The notes beneath the pieces were generated by a model. The model did no database searches and was not told the origin of the DNA. It saw nothing but the letters and a program-made list of their open reading frames with translations. From contig CACZJD010000016.1 of the NCBI GenBank assembly GCA_902781325.1, positions 1-48,706 of the forward strand: DNA of 48,706 bases. Direction: 5' to 3'. This stretch comes from an uncultured Lachnospiraceae bacterium (GTDB lineage: Bacteria > Bacillota > Clostridia > Lachnospirales > Lachnospiraceae). The position numbers and the translations under genes are program-made. Below, piece by piece: positions 25,604 to 34,068 of the stretch (position 1 is its first letter; each line of letters begins with the position of its first letter).

Positions 25604-27646
25604 CTAAATCGTTCTTAGGTCAAGCTGTCTCATATGAGGCGTTTCAAATTCAGGATCAGCCAGAAGCACTTCCTCTACGTGGGCTGCCGCTTTTCGCATG
25701 ATCGCCGAGTCCTCGTAAATATCAGCGAGTACGAAGCCCAAAGCGCCGCTCTGCCTCTCTCCGAACAGGTCGCCGGGACCTCTGAGTTTTAAATCTTCTT
25801 CCGCAATTTTAAACCCGTCATTGGTCTTCTCAAGAATTTCCAGCCGACGCGGTTTTTTGTCCGGATCATCTTCTCCCGCCGCGCCCGGCGTATAGAGAAA
25901 TACGCAATAAGACTGCCACTGCCCCCTTCCGACCCTTCCTCTGAGCTGATGAAGCTGTGACATTCCGAAGCGCTCCGCATTTTCAATGGCGATGACCGTG
26001 GCGTTGGGAACATCGATCCCGACCTCTATGACAGTTGTGGATACCAGTATATCCACAGCTCCGCTGCCGAACCGTTCCATAACTTCCGTCTTTTCAGATG
26101 GTTTCATACGTCCGTTCAAAGAATCGATCCGCACCTCTGCCGGAAAGATCTTCCGCAGTTTTTCAGTGTAATCGCGGACGTTTTCAAGTTCACTCATCTC
26201 GCCTTCTTCTACTTCGGGACAGATCACATAGGCCTGCCTCCCCTGTTTGATCTGTCCGTACATAAAGCGGTAGATCCTGCGGCGTTCGCTGCTGCTTATG
26301 GCAAGGTTTTTGATAGGAATCCTTCCCACCGGCATCTCATCGAGAACAGAGATCTGCAGGTCTCCGTACATGATTATGGCAAGTGTTCTCGGAATAGGAG
26401 TTGCGCTCATAACAAGCACCGGCACGGAATTTCCTTTTCCCGCGAGAGATTCTCTCTGCCTTACCCCGAAGCGGTGCTGCTCGTCCGTGATCACAAGAGC
26501 AAGATCCGAATACTCCACGCTGTCCTGGATCAGCGCATGTGTGCCTATGATGATATCCGCACTTCCGGAAGCGATCTTCTTATACACCTCTTTTCGAGCC
26601 TTACCTTTTACCGATCCGGTCAAAAGGACAGGATTGATGGGAAGATCGTACTGTTCCTTAAGTTTCAAAAGATTATCCATATGCTGCTTCGCAAGGACTT
26701 CCGTCGGAGCCATGAGCGCTCCCTGCCTGTGATTTGCGCTGCAAAGAAGAAGCGCGAGAAAAGCAAGTATTGTCTTGCCCGATCCAACATCTCCCTGAAG
26801 AAGACGGCTCATCACATACTCGCCGGTCAGGTCTCTTTTGATTTCTTCCCACGCTTTCTTCTGAGCTCCGGTAAGGGAATAGGGAAGTTTTGACAAAAGT
26901 TCCTCCGGCAGTTTTTCAGGAAGCAGGGGGCTGCTGTTTCTGAGGCCTTCGTTCTCTTTTTTCTTCTTTCTTATACCAAGGATAAACTCAAAAAACTCGT
27001 CAAAGATCAGCCGGTTCCTGGCCATTCCGAGTTCCTGCATGCTGCCCGGATGGTGGATCGCTCTTAGAGCCAGATCTCTTTCGCACAGGCCCAGGCGTTC
27101 TCTTTCTTCCCTGCCGAGATAATCCTCGAACGCCGGAAGTTCCTCCAAAGCCTGTCCGATCAGCGCGGAGATCTGTTTGTTTTTCATTCCCTGAAAGAGG
27201 GGGTATACCGGTTGGAGAGTTCCTTCCAGATTGTGATAATCCTCCAGTGAATATACTCTGGGCTGCTCCATGTACCGCAGTCCTCTCGGCGTCATTTTCA
27301 TGATCCCCATGAAAACACGCTGACTGCCCGGCGGCAGGTTTTTGACCATGTAGGGCATATTAAAGAATGTCAGCCGGCAGTCGCCTGTCGCATCCGCGGC
27401 CTTGAAATGGCTGATGGTCCTGCCTCCGGCCCTGATCGTGCTTCCTCTCCCGATCACCGTAAGGAGAACGGCGCACTCCGCATTCTCCGCCGCCGCTGAG
27501 ACCGCGGACAAACTGACATACTTTTCGTATCGCGAGGGGTAATAGCTGACAAGGTCGCCGGCTGTATTAAGTCCTCTGCTCTGCAGGAGCTCCGCTGTAC
27601 GGGGACCTACTCTCTTCAGTTTTCCCACTTCCGTATTTACATTCAT
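25604..27646 (-). CDS. recG: ATP-dependent DNA helicase RecG
   Basis: A 680-residue RecG that remodels stalled forks and branched recombination intermediates. The N-terminal wedge/OB region is followed by the helicase core with GDVGSGKTILAFLAL (Walker A), DEQHRFG (Walker B) and SATPIPRTLA. Motif VI is QLRGRVGRGQWQSYC. Length is normal. It begins after the fakA terminator, so it likely has its own weak promoter within 27647-27695. Confidence 0.96.
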   Translation of the reverse strand: MNVNTEVGKLKRVGPRTAELLQSRGLNTAGDLVSYYPSRYEKYVSLSAVSAAAENAECAVLLTVIGRGSTIRAGGRTISHFKAADATGDCRLTFFNMPYMVKNLPPGSQRVFMGIMKMTPRGLRYMEQPRVYSLEDYHNLEGTLQPVYPLFQGMKNKQISALIGQALEELPAFEDYLGREERERLGLCERDLALRAIHHPGSMQELGMARNRLIFDEFFEFILGIRKKKKENEGLRNSSPLLPEKLPEELLSKLPYSLTGAQKKAWEEIKRDLTGEYVMSRLLQGDVGSGKTILAFLALLLCSANHRQGALMAPTEVLAKQHMDNLLKLKEQYDLPINPVLLTGSVKGKARKEVYKKIASGSADIIIGTHALIQDSVEYSDLALVITDEQHRFGVRQRESLAGKGNSVPVLVMSATPIPRTLAIIMYGDLQISVLDEMPVGRIPIKNLAISSSERRRIYRFMYGQIKQGRQAYVICPEVEEGEMSELENVRDYTEKLRKIFPAEVRIDSLNGRMKPSEKTEVMERFGSGAVDILVSTTVIEVGIDVPNATVIAIENAERFGMSQLHQLRGRVGRGQWQSYCVFLYTPGAAGEDDPDKKPRRLEILEKTNDGFKIAEEDLKLRGPGDLFGERQSGALGFVLADIYEDSAIMRKAAAHVEEVLLADPEFETPHMRQLDLRTI

Positions 27647-27694
27647 ATAGAAACCTGTCTGACCTCTGCATCTCGGTCTTTGATGAAAAGATTG

Positions 27695-27730
27695 CTAAAA
27701 GAAACCGGATGCCTCCGTGACATCCGGTTT
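27695..27730 (-). terminator. Terminator after fakA
   Basis: AAACCGGATG (27702-27711) pairs with CATCCGGTTT (27721-27730). On the minus strand it is followed by CTTTTAG, giving a U-rich tail. Confidence 0.75.
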
Positions 27731-27789
27731 GTGTAACTGCATATTACGCGCTGCTCCCTGATCAGGTGACCTAATACTCTGTATCCCGC

Positions 27790-29499
27790 TTACTCGGCAG
27801 ACAAAATATAGTAGTAGATGGGCTGTCCGCCATACTGAAGCTCCACGTCACAATTCGGGAATGCTTCCGCGGCCCTTTCCCTGAACTGTTCAGCGGTTTC
27901 TTCTGCTACATCTTCACCGTAGTAAACACTGATGATCTCTGTATTCTCATCCACGATCTTCTTTAAAGACTCAAAAGTCACATCTTCGATATCATTGCCG
28001 GTAGTGAGAATGCCGCTGTCGCCGATTCCCATGATATCACCCTCGTGAATCTTAATGTTGTCGATCTCCGTATCTCTTACAGCATAAGTGATCTCCGCGC
28101 TGTGCACGGCGCCGATCTCCTCGCACATGTTGGCTTTGTTAGCCTCGGCGTCCAGATCGGGCATGTAATTGATCACCGCGGTGATTCCCTGGGGAACTGT
28201 AGTCGTAGGAACAACTACCACTTTCTTATCAGTGGTGAGGGAAGCTGCCTGGTTAGCAGCCATGATGATGTTCTTGTTGTTCGGGAGGACAAATACAACA
28301 TCTGCATTGACACTCTCTACAGCCTTCAGCACATCATCCGTGCTGGGATTCATTGTCTGACCGCCGCTGATCACATAATCGACTCCGAGTCCGGTGAAGA
28401 TCTCCCTGATCCCGTCGCCGACAGATACTGTAATGAAACCGACTTCCTTTCTGGGCTGTTCGGGCGCCTTAGGAGCTTCTGCTTCAGCAGGCTTTTTCAC
28501 ATCTGCGATATCAGGTCTGGAAGACTTGCCCGCATCCGCGTTTCTTCCGCCGGATTCCGCTTCCTTGAGATTGAGAAGTCTCACTTCTCCAAGTTCACCG
28601 AATTTCTGGCTTCTCTGAATGATCAGGCCGGGGTCATTGGTCTGGCATTTGACATGGAGAATATCTCCTTCCACCGCGCATTTTACGCGGTCGCCGAGAG
28701 ACTTGAGAAATTCCAGATATTCTTTCTGGTCTCTGGAAGAGGGCTTCTTAGCCATCAGCACCGTCATCCTCATCTTATAGATAAAACGGAGTTCCTCTTT
28801 TTCCAAGATTTCTTTCTCAGGCTCAGCCTCAGGCTTTTCTTCTTCCTTCTCTATAAGAGCGCTGTAGTCGATTTCCTTACCGAGGAAGCGGTCGTATGCT
28901 CCCTTCATGACCTGGACGAGACCCTGTCCGCCGGAGTCAACTACTCCTGCCTGCTTGAGGACCGGCAGCAGTTCAGGTGTATTGGCAAGAACCTTCTCCG
29001 CTTCCTCAAGGACCGCTCCGAGAAATACTTCCAAATTCTCTTCCCCCGCGTCAGCCAGTTCCCTTGACTTGAGCGAGGCTCCCTTGGCTACTGTAAGGAT
29101 CGTGCCTTCCTTGGGCTTCATGACAGCTTTGTAAGCAGTCTCCACTGCTCTGTCAAAACCGTCTGCCAGTACAGGAATTGTGAGCTCTGTCTCTGACTTT
29201 GCCACTTTTCCGAATCCTCGGATCAACTGGGAGAGAATAACGCCCGAATTTCCTCTCGCTCCTCTCAGGGATCCTGATGACATCGCCTTGCAGATGTCCT
29301 TCATGCTGTCCGTGCTTCCAAGAGCGGAAACCTCCTTGACGGCAGATTTGATCGTAAGAGTCATATTCGTGCCGGTATCTCCGTCGGGAACGGGGAATAC
29401 ATTGAGTTCATTGATCCATTCTTTATTTGCTTCCAAATTGGCTGCTCCGGCAAAAAACATCTCTGCCAGCAGTTTTGCATCGATTGCGCTGGTCGTCAC
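27790..29499 (-). CDS. fakA: Fatty acid kinase FakA-like (DAK2 domain)
   Basis: A 569-residue YloV/FakA protein that phosphorylates fatty acids held by DegV/FakB partners. The N-terminal DAK2 kinase domain shows NVFPVPDGDTGTNM and SLRGARGNSGVILSQL. A middle linker is rich in Lys, Glu and Pro (about residues 325-365), and a C-terminal EDD/DegV-like domain follows. A GTG start at 29499 is chosen because AGGAGG lies eight bases upstream; an ATG at 29532 has no such site. It is preceded by yloU, as in Bacillus. Confidence 0.9.
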   Translation of the reverse strand: MTTSAIDAKLLAEMFFAGAANLEANKEWINELNVFPVPDGDTGTNMTLTIKSAVKEVSALGSTDSMKDICKAMSSGSLRGARGNSGVILSQLIRGFGKVAKSETELTIPVLADGFDRAVETAYKAVMKPKEGTILTVAKGASLKSRELADAGEENLEVFLGAVLEEAEKVLANTPELLPVLKQAGVVDSGGQGLVQVMKGAYDRFLGKEIDYSALIEKEEEKPEAEPEKEILEKEELRFIYKMRMTVLMAKKPSSRDQKEYLEFLKSLGDRVKCAVEGDILHVKCQTNDPGLIIQRSQKFGELGEVRLLNLKEAESGGRNADAGKSSRPDIADVKKPAEAEAPKAPEQPRKEVGFITVSVGDGIREIFTGLGVDYVISGGQTMNPSTDDVLKAVESVNADVVFVLPNNKNIIMAANQAASLTTDKKVVVVPTTTVPQGITAVINYMPDLDAEANKANMCEEIGAVHSAEITYAVRDTEIDNIKIHEGDIMGIGDSGILTTGNDIEDVTFESLKKIVDENTEIISVYYGEDVAEETAEQFRERAAEAFPNCDVELQYGGQPIYYYILSAE

Positions 29500-29557
29500 C
29501 GCATCTTCCTCCTGATTACTATAAAATTTCATGATTGATCGGGCAGTGCACTGTTAC

Positions 29558-29920
29558 TCAGTCAATGACGCGTACACCTTCTACATAAACATTGATCTTC
29601 TCGACCTCAAGACCGGTGAAGTCTTCCACGCGGTATGCGACGGACGAAACCAGATTATCAGCCACAGCCATAATGTTGACTCCATAAGATACGATCACAT
29701 GGAAGTCGATGACAAGTTTGTCCCTGGAGTTGAGAGTTACGTTGATCCCCTTGGTCATACTCTCTCTCTTGAGAAGGTTGGCAAATCCTTCCTTGTTGTT
29801 GACAGCAGCCATGCCCACAATGCCAAAGCACTCATTTGCGACATTGCCGGCATACCTGGCGATCACTTCGGGGTCAACACTAATGCTGCCCATATGTGTA
29901 TTAAATAAAAATGTCTTCAA
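29558..29920 (-). CDS. Asp23/Gls24-family protein YloU
   Basis: A 120-residue envelope-stress-type Asp23 protein. The blocks MGSISVDPEVIARYAG, FHVIVSYGVNI and INVYVEGVRV are characteristic. The start is TTG at 29920, with AAGGAG eight bases upstream. It precedes fakA and is divergent from rpmB, exactly the yloU-yloV / rpmB layout of Bacillus. Confidence 0.9.
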   Translation of the reverse strand: MKTFLFNTHMGSISVDPEVIARYAGNVANECFGIVGMAAVNNKEGFANLLKRESMTKGINVTLNSRDKLVIDFHVIVSYGVNIMAVADNLVSSVAYRVEDFTGLEVEKINVYVEGVRVID

Positions 29921-30131
29921 AGGCTATTCTCCTTTCAAGCCGAACGATCGGCGTAGTGATGATTCGATCACATTCATGTCCTGAAACAATATTCCCTAAT
30001 TCTTTACGTGATAAATCATTATAGATTATAACCTTAAAACAGCGAAAAGAAAAGGTTGTATTGCGGGATCGATTATTATAATTCCCTTGTAATTCGTTGA
30101 TTTTTTTCTTGCATTCATGTTTCATTTTTGA

Positions 30132-30137
30132 TACTAT
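30132..30137 (+). promoter_or_regulatory. rpmB promoter -10 (with -35 at 30109)
   Basis: TTGCAT at 30109-30114, 17-base spacer, TACTAT at 30132-30137. It lies 45 bases ahead of the rpmB start. On the opposite strand TATAAT boxes at 30023-30018 and 30030-30025 may serve yloU, but without a clear -35. Confidence 0.6.
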
Positions 30138-30181
30138 ACAAATGTTGTAGACCCGAATATGTACGTTAGGAGGTGTTTAAG

Positions 30182-30370
30182 ATGGCAAAATGTGATATCT
30201 GCGGCAAGGGCGCTCATTTTGGAAATAACGTCAGCCATTCTCATAGAAGATCAAACAGAATCTGGAATTCCAACGTCCAGAAGGTTGCTGTGAACGTAGG
30301 CGGCGCCAAGAAGAGAATGCACGTCTGCACCAGCTGCCTTAGATCCGGCAAGGTCGAGCGCGCTATCTAA
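30182..30370 (+). CDS. rpmB: 50S ribosomal protein L28 (zinc-binding form)
   Basis: A 62-residue L28. Cys4, Cys7, Cys49 and Cys52 (CDIC and CTSC) form the zinc-ribbon of the C+ paralogue type. AGGAGG precedes the ATG at 30182; an in-frame ATG three codons upstream is inside the leader. It is transcribed divergently from yloU and followed by its own terminator. Confidence 0.96.
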   Translation: MAKCDICGKGAHFGNNVSHSHRRSNRIWNSNVQKVAVNVGGAKKRMHVCTSCLRSGKVERAI

Positions 30371-30428
30371 TATAGCCGCGTGACCGCAGCCATTACAATC
30401 TGGATATGTAAATATCGAATGATTAATT

Positions 30429-30460
30429 AAAAAGGACTGTTTGAAACAGTCCTTTTTCTT
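30429..30460 (+). terminator. rpmB terminator
   Basis: AAAAAGGACTGTTT and AAACAGTCCTTTTT are perfect complements around a minimal loop, ending in a T-tract. The preceding 58 bases after the rpmB stop hold nothing else recognisable. Confidence 0.88.
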
Positions 30461-30500
30461 GTGCTCATTTTCAATATCTGTTTTGCCGGGTCCGTCTTTT

Positions 30501-31553
30501 TCACATCATTGAACGAAGATACTCTTCGAGTCTCCCGTACATCCAGGCAAGGTCATTCTCAGGTTCCCATCCCAGACTCTGTATCTTTGAGATGTCCATA
30601 TTCAGGAAACTGGGGGCCGGATAGCGGGAGGCGTCTCCGCCCTCGTCAACCCTGACAGCGATCTTCCCTCCGGCCACCTCCCTGGCCACCATCTCTCCCA
30701 TCTCAAATATAGAACAGTAAGTGGCAGGATTTGCGGCGTTATAGGTCTCTCCGGGTACACCTTTCAGAAGAACTGTCAGGATCGCCGTCACAGCCTGTGC
30801 GGTATACAGATAGGGGTGCCGGCTTGTGCCTTTTGTCGCCAGTACGATATCTTTTCCGTCAATGGCGTTTCTGGTCATCATCGCGAATACCCGGCGGTCA
30901 TTGTAGTCTACGCCGGGTCCGAAAGTCTGTGCGAGACGTATACTCATCGAGGGAAGGCCGTATTGCGCGGCATACGCGGTACAGAGCATCTCACACATTC
31001 TCTTGCTCTCGGGATAACAGCTTCTCGTTTTTTTAAGATCCACTTTGCCAAGTGAACCTTCCTTCAGCAGTTCTTCCGTGTTCACTTCTCCGAAAGCTTC
31101 CATACTGGAAAGGAATACAAAACCTTGCGTCCGGCGCTTTTTTGCCTCCTCGAGTAAGCCGATCGTCCCCTCCACAGAGGTGCGGATGACATCCACCGGA
31201 TGCTCATTCATGAAAGCGCTGGCTGTCGGACAGGCTCCGTGGATCCAGTAATCGATATTTTCAGGGAGCAGAGGAAGTTCCTCCATTGTTCCCGTCAAAA
31301 GATGGAGTTCCGGGGCGTTCACCAGGCTCCCGAGGACTCTGCCCGCTTTCGCGGTATCTCTGACGACCGCGCAGACCTTAAGTCTGAGTCCGCGCTCGCG
31401 TCCCGCATGGATCAGGGCGCTGATCATAGTCATTCCGATCAGCCCTGTTCCACCTGTCACAAGAATAGTTCTGTTTTCGAGTTTCTCCCAGGGCAGGTCC
31501 GCTTCACAGATCCACCTCATATCTTCCTTAAAGATCTCTGATTTTTCTGTCAT
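30501..31553 (-). CDS. NAD-dependent epimerase/dehydratase (extended SDR)
   Basis: A 350-residue nucleotide-sugar-type enzyme. The NAD-binding loop is VTGGTGLIGMT and the catalytic pair is Tyr/Lys in SCYPESKRMCE, with the SSMEAFGE Ser region. IRLAQTFGPGVDYNDRRVF is typical of UDP-sugar epimerases and dTDP-glucose dehydratases. The start at 31553 (MTEKSEIF) has GGGAG about seven bases upstream; a longer frame would overlap the cytidylyltransferase. It follows that gene by 16 bases, suggesting a role in making an activated surface-polymer precursor. The substrate is unknown. Confidence 0.82.
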   Translation of the reverse strand: MTEKSEIFKEDMRWICEADLPWEKLENRTILVTGGTGLIGMTMISALIHAGRERGLRLKVCAVVRDTAKAGRVLGSLVNAPELHLLTGTMEELPLLPENIDYWIHGACPTASAFMNEHPVDVIRTSVEGTIGLLEEAKKRRTQGFVFLSSMEAFGEVNTEELLKEGSLGKVDLKKTRSCYPESKRMCEMLCTAYAAQYGLPSMSIRLAQTFGPGVDYNDRRVFAMMTRNAIDGKDIVLATKGTSRHPYLYTAQAVTAILTVLLKGVPGETYNAANPATYCSIFEMGEMVAREVAGGKIAVRVDEGGDASRYPAPSFLNMDISKIQSLGWEPENDLAWMYGRLEEYLRSMM

Positions 31554-31569
31554 TCCTATCTCCCGGTAA

Positions 31570-32295
31570 TCAGATTCCGAAGATCTGAGAACTCTCTCTC
31601 GCGTCAACCATAGCCCGGAAAATATAGAAGTCGCTCGGTGTAGTGATCTTTATGTTCTCAGGCTTTCCCTGCACTGTGTAAAGCTTATATCCGTAATGCT
31701 TCATCATACTGGCAGAATCAATAAAACCGGTCCCGCTGTTTTCCTCACGCACCTTGTTGTGAACACTGAGGATCTCTCCGAGGTAGAAACTTTGGGGCGC
31801 TCTGGCGAGTTCGCATCTGGACCTGTCGATGATCGTACCGACGGCTCCCGTCTCATCCTTCATCGTGATCGTCTCAATAGCAGAGGTAACCGTGATCGCC
31901 GTTCCCCGTTCCTTCACAGTCCTGATATTCGCGGATATGGTTTCCTCGTCGATCAGAGGCCTTACGCCGTCATGGATCAGTACTATGTCGTTATCGCCAT
32001 AGAACTCCGCAGCCGCGCACAGTCCGTTATAGATGGACTCCTGTCCTGTGCTTCCTCCCGGAACGATCTTCTTTATCTTGCCAAGCCCGAACCTGCGCAC
32101 CAGTTCCTGTGTATAACCGATCCAGCTTTCCAGCATTACAACAACAATGCCGTCGATCTCGCTGTGCCGGTCAAAAGCTTCAAGCGTATAAACGATAATA
32201 GGTTTTCCGTGCAGTTCAAGAAACTGTTTGGGCCTGGTTCTTGTATTCATTCTCTGCCCGGTGCCACCGGCAAAGATCAATGCGACATTACTCAT
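31570..32295 (-). CDS. IspD/TarI-type cytidylyltransferase
   Basis: A 241-residue CTP-dependent transferase. The nucleotide-binding loop FAGGTGQRMNTRTRPKQFLE and the VLIHDGVRPLI block are shared by IspD (methylerythritol phosphate pathway) and TarI (CDP-ribitol for teichoic acids). The AGGTGQRM rather than AAGxGxRM loop and the adjacent SDR, LicD and glycosyltransferase genes favour a TarI-like role. Its ATG overlaps the gerW stop by four bases (ATGA). Confidence 0.82.
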   Translation of the reverse strand: MSNVALIFAGGTGQRMNTRTRPKQFLELHGKPIIVYTLEAFDRHSEIDGIVVVMLESWIGYTQELVRRFGLGKIKKIVPGGSTGQESIYNGLCAAAEFYGDNDIVLIHDGVRPLIDEETISANIRTVKERGTAITVTSAIETITMKDETGAVGTIIDRSRCELARAPQSFYLGEILSVHNKVREENSGTGFIDSASMMKHYGYKLYTVQGKPENIKITTPSDFYIFRAMVDARESSQIFGI

Positions 32296-32726
32296 TTGTC
32301 CGCTCCCGCATCCCTGACGGAAATATCCTTTACCTCGGGCTCGGGGAACGCGGCTTTTACAGCCTCATCATCGGAGATCATGCCGTTGTTTCTGCCTTTG
32401 ATCTTGTCTACTACATCCGGAATCATATCAACCAGCTTGGTGATCGCAGTCTGATCTTTGATATTGACCACCTTGGTCTGTCCGTTCTTAATGATAAGTA
32501 TTGCTGTAGGTGTCATCTTTGCGGAGAATCCGCCGGCGCCAGCATCCTTATGGTCTGTACCGTTAGAACCTGCTCCGCATCCGATGGAAACATCGGAAAG
32601 CGGAATGATGATCTGGTCACCGATCCTCACGGGAGCACCGACCACAGTCTTGGAAGTAAGCACACTCTCCGCTCCGTCCATCAGAGATTTCACTACTGTT
32701 GCAATACTGTTCTTTACTTCAGCCAT
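32292..32726 (-). CDS. gerW: GerW/YtfJ sporulation protein
   Basis: A 144-residue YtfJ/GerW protein, required for proper spore germination in Bacillus. Typical blocks are VVGAPVRIGDQIIIPLSDVS, GCGAGSNG and TPTAILIIKNGQTKVV. DUF2953 (YtfI) lies upstream as in Bacillus. Its stop overlaps the start of a cytidylyltransferase, an unusual link. Presence suggests a spore-forming ancestry. Confidence 0.9.
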   Translation of the reverse strand: MAEVKNSIATVVKSLMDGAESVLTSKTVVGAPVRIGDQIIIPLSDVSIGCGAGSNGTDHKDAGAGGFSAKMTPTAILIIKNGQTKVVNIKDQTAITKLVDMIPDVVDKIKGRNNGMISDDEAVKAAFPEPEVKDISVRDAGADK

Positions 32727-32813
32727 TTCCGTTCCCTCTTTCTTTGCTTTACAGCCTGAACCTGTTAATTATATGTTTCTGTTTTAATATGATCATTTTA
32801 TAAATATACGCAT

Positions 32814-33614
32814 TTACTGCAGTTTGCTTTTTACCTTCCTGAGTTTTTTGAGTACTTTTCGGCAGTCCTTGTCAAAAACCAGGGGGACTGTCTCTTTAAG
32901 CGGCGTGATGAGCCTGAATTTCCCGTCCATTTCCGCCTCCATGTCGCAGCGGTAAAGGTCCCATTCCGTATCGATTCCCAGGTGCTCATCCATAAACGGC
33001 ATCAGTATCGATGTGAAACCCGAAAATCTGCCGTTGAGGCATGGGTCATTAAGTCCCACGTTTCCTCTGATCTTCCAGTGATCCGGCATCAGGGAATCCA
33101 AAATATTCAAGAGGCGCCTGCTGACCTTTCTGAAGGCTCTTCTGCCGCAGCTTCCCGTCAGGACTCTGTGGACATAATCAACCGCGTTTATGATCTTCTC
33201 CGCCTTGGCCGCCAGAACTTCCAGTCTCTTTTCGAGGGAAGTTTCTTCTTTTTCTTCCTCTTCCTTCTCCTCCGCAGCCTCTTCCTCTTCTTTTTCCCCG
33301 GTCTCGTCTTTTTTGAGTCTGTCCATGAGCCCGATGTCTTTGCCGAAGACTTTCATGGCGATCAGCTCATCTCCCGGGAAAGCAACAAGGATCTTTACAG
33401 CGCCGAAAAGCCAGGAGATCAGGGCATTCACCTCCGATTTTTCCCTCAGTACCGCAAAGGGAAACTCCTCATGTCGTTCAGGGTCTTCTACTGCCGCCCT
33501 CGCATTGTATTTGATCGGCACCAGCAGCACGATGAGAAGGATCACAAGGATCAGTGCCAGAAGGACAAGCAATATGATTCCAACCCATTTTAATATAGTA
33601 AGAAATACTGCCAT
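32814..33614 (-). CDS. DUF2953 (YtfI-like) membrane-anchored protein
   Basis: A 266-residue product with one strong N-terminal transmembrane helix (about residues 3-28) and a highly acidic Lys/Glu-rich segment (about 103-135). A conserved C-terminal DUF2953 region contains GNVGLNDPCLNGRFSG. The start at 33614 (MAVFLTI) has AGGAGG five bases upstream. It precedes gerW and is normally found with it. Function unknown. Confidence 0.82.
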   Translation of the reverse strand: MAVFLTILKWVGIILLVLLALILVILLIVLLVPIKYNARAAVEDPERHEEFPFAVLREKSEVNALISWLFGAVKILVAFPGDELIAMKVFGKDIGLMDRLKKDETGEKEEEEAAEEKEEEEKEETSLEKRLEVLAAKAEKIINAVDYVHRVLTGSCGRRAFRKVSRRLLNILDSLMPDHWKIRGNVGLNDPCLNGRFSGFTSILMPFMDEHLGIDTEWDLYRCDMEAEMDGKFRLITPLKETVPLVFDKDCRKVLKKLRKVKSKLQ

Positions 33615-33624
33615 TTCCGCCTCC

Positions 33625-34062
33625 TTACTCTGACTGCGGTTGCTGCGGATCATCCCGAGTCATCGGGGCGCTGCCGCCGGACAACTGCGCATTTTTATCA
33701 GAAATTGTAAGTGCGGCACTCCTGCCTTTCAGTTTCCTCACTCCGTGAGGAAACAGATAAGCTCTCACATCAGCGCTCCCGGTGTGATCATATGCCTCCT
33801 GAACCAGCCTCTGTACAAGTTCCACTGCTTCTGTTCGGCCTGCGGCAATGCCTATGATATATGGGGGATACTTTTTGTAATACGGCTGTTGAAGATTGAC
33901 GCAGTGGAGAATCTCAAGCTGGTTGGAACCCGGCCCGGGTATTGACGGACTCAGCGCAAGCACGTAGATCGTGAACTGACCCTCCCCGCGCATCAGCTTC
34001 CTCTTCACTTCTTCAGGGTCCCTTATGGAAGGTCCTGCATAGAGATTCTTATAAAAATACAT
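33625..34062 (-). CDS. Unknown conserved-looking protein upstream of DUF2953
   Basis: A 145-residue soluble protein starting MYFYKNLYAGPSIRDPEEVK. The motif YPPYIIGIAAGRTEAVELVQ and the length suggest a small clostridial family of unknown function. The last 30 residues are low complexity (Ser, Pro, Gln). AGGAG nine bases upstream supports the start. It sits six bases after the glycosyltransferase and ten bases before DUF2953, so it is probably cotranscribed with both. Confidence 0.65.
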   Translation of the reverse strand: MYFYKNLYAGPSIRDPEEVKRKLMRGEGQFTIYVLALSPSIPGPGSNQLEILHCVNLQQPYYKKYPPYIIGIAAGRTEAVELVQRLVQEAYDHTGSADVRAYLFPHGVRKLKGRSAALTISDKNAQLSGGSAPMTRDDPQQPQSE

Positions 34063-34068
34063 ACAGAT

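Noticed and set aside
31554-31607. N-terminal extension of the SDR epimerase gene
   Set aside because: It would overlap the cytidylyltransferase gene and lacks a ribosome binding site, whereas ATG 31553 has one.
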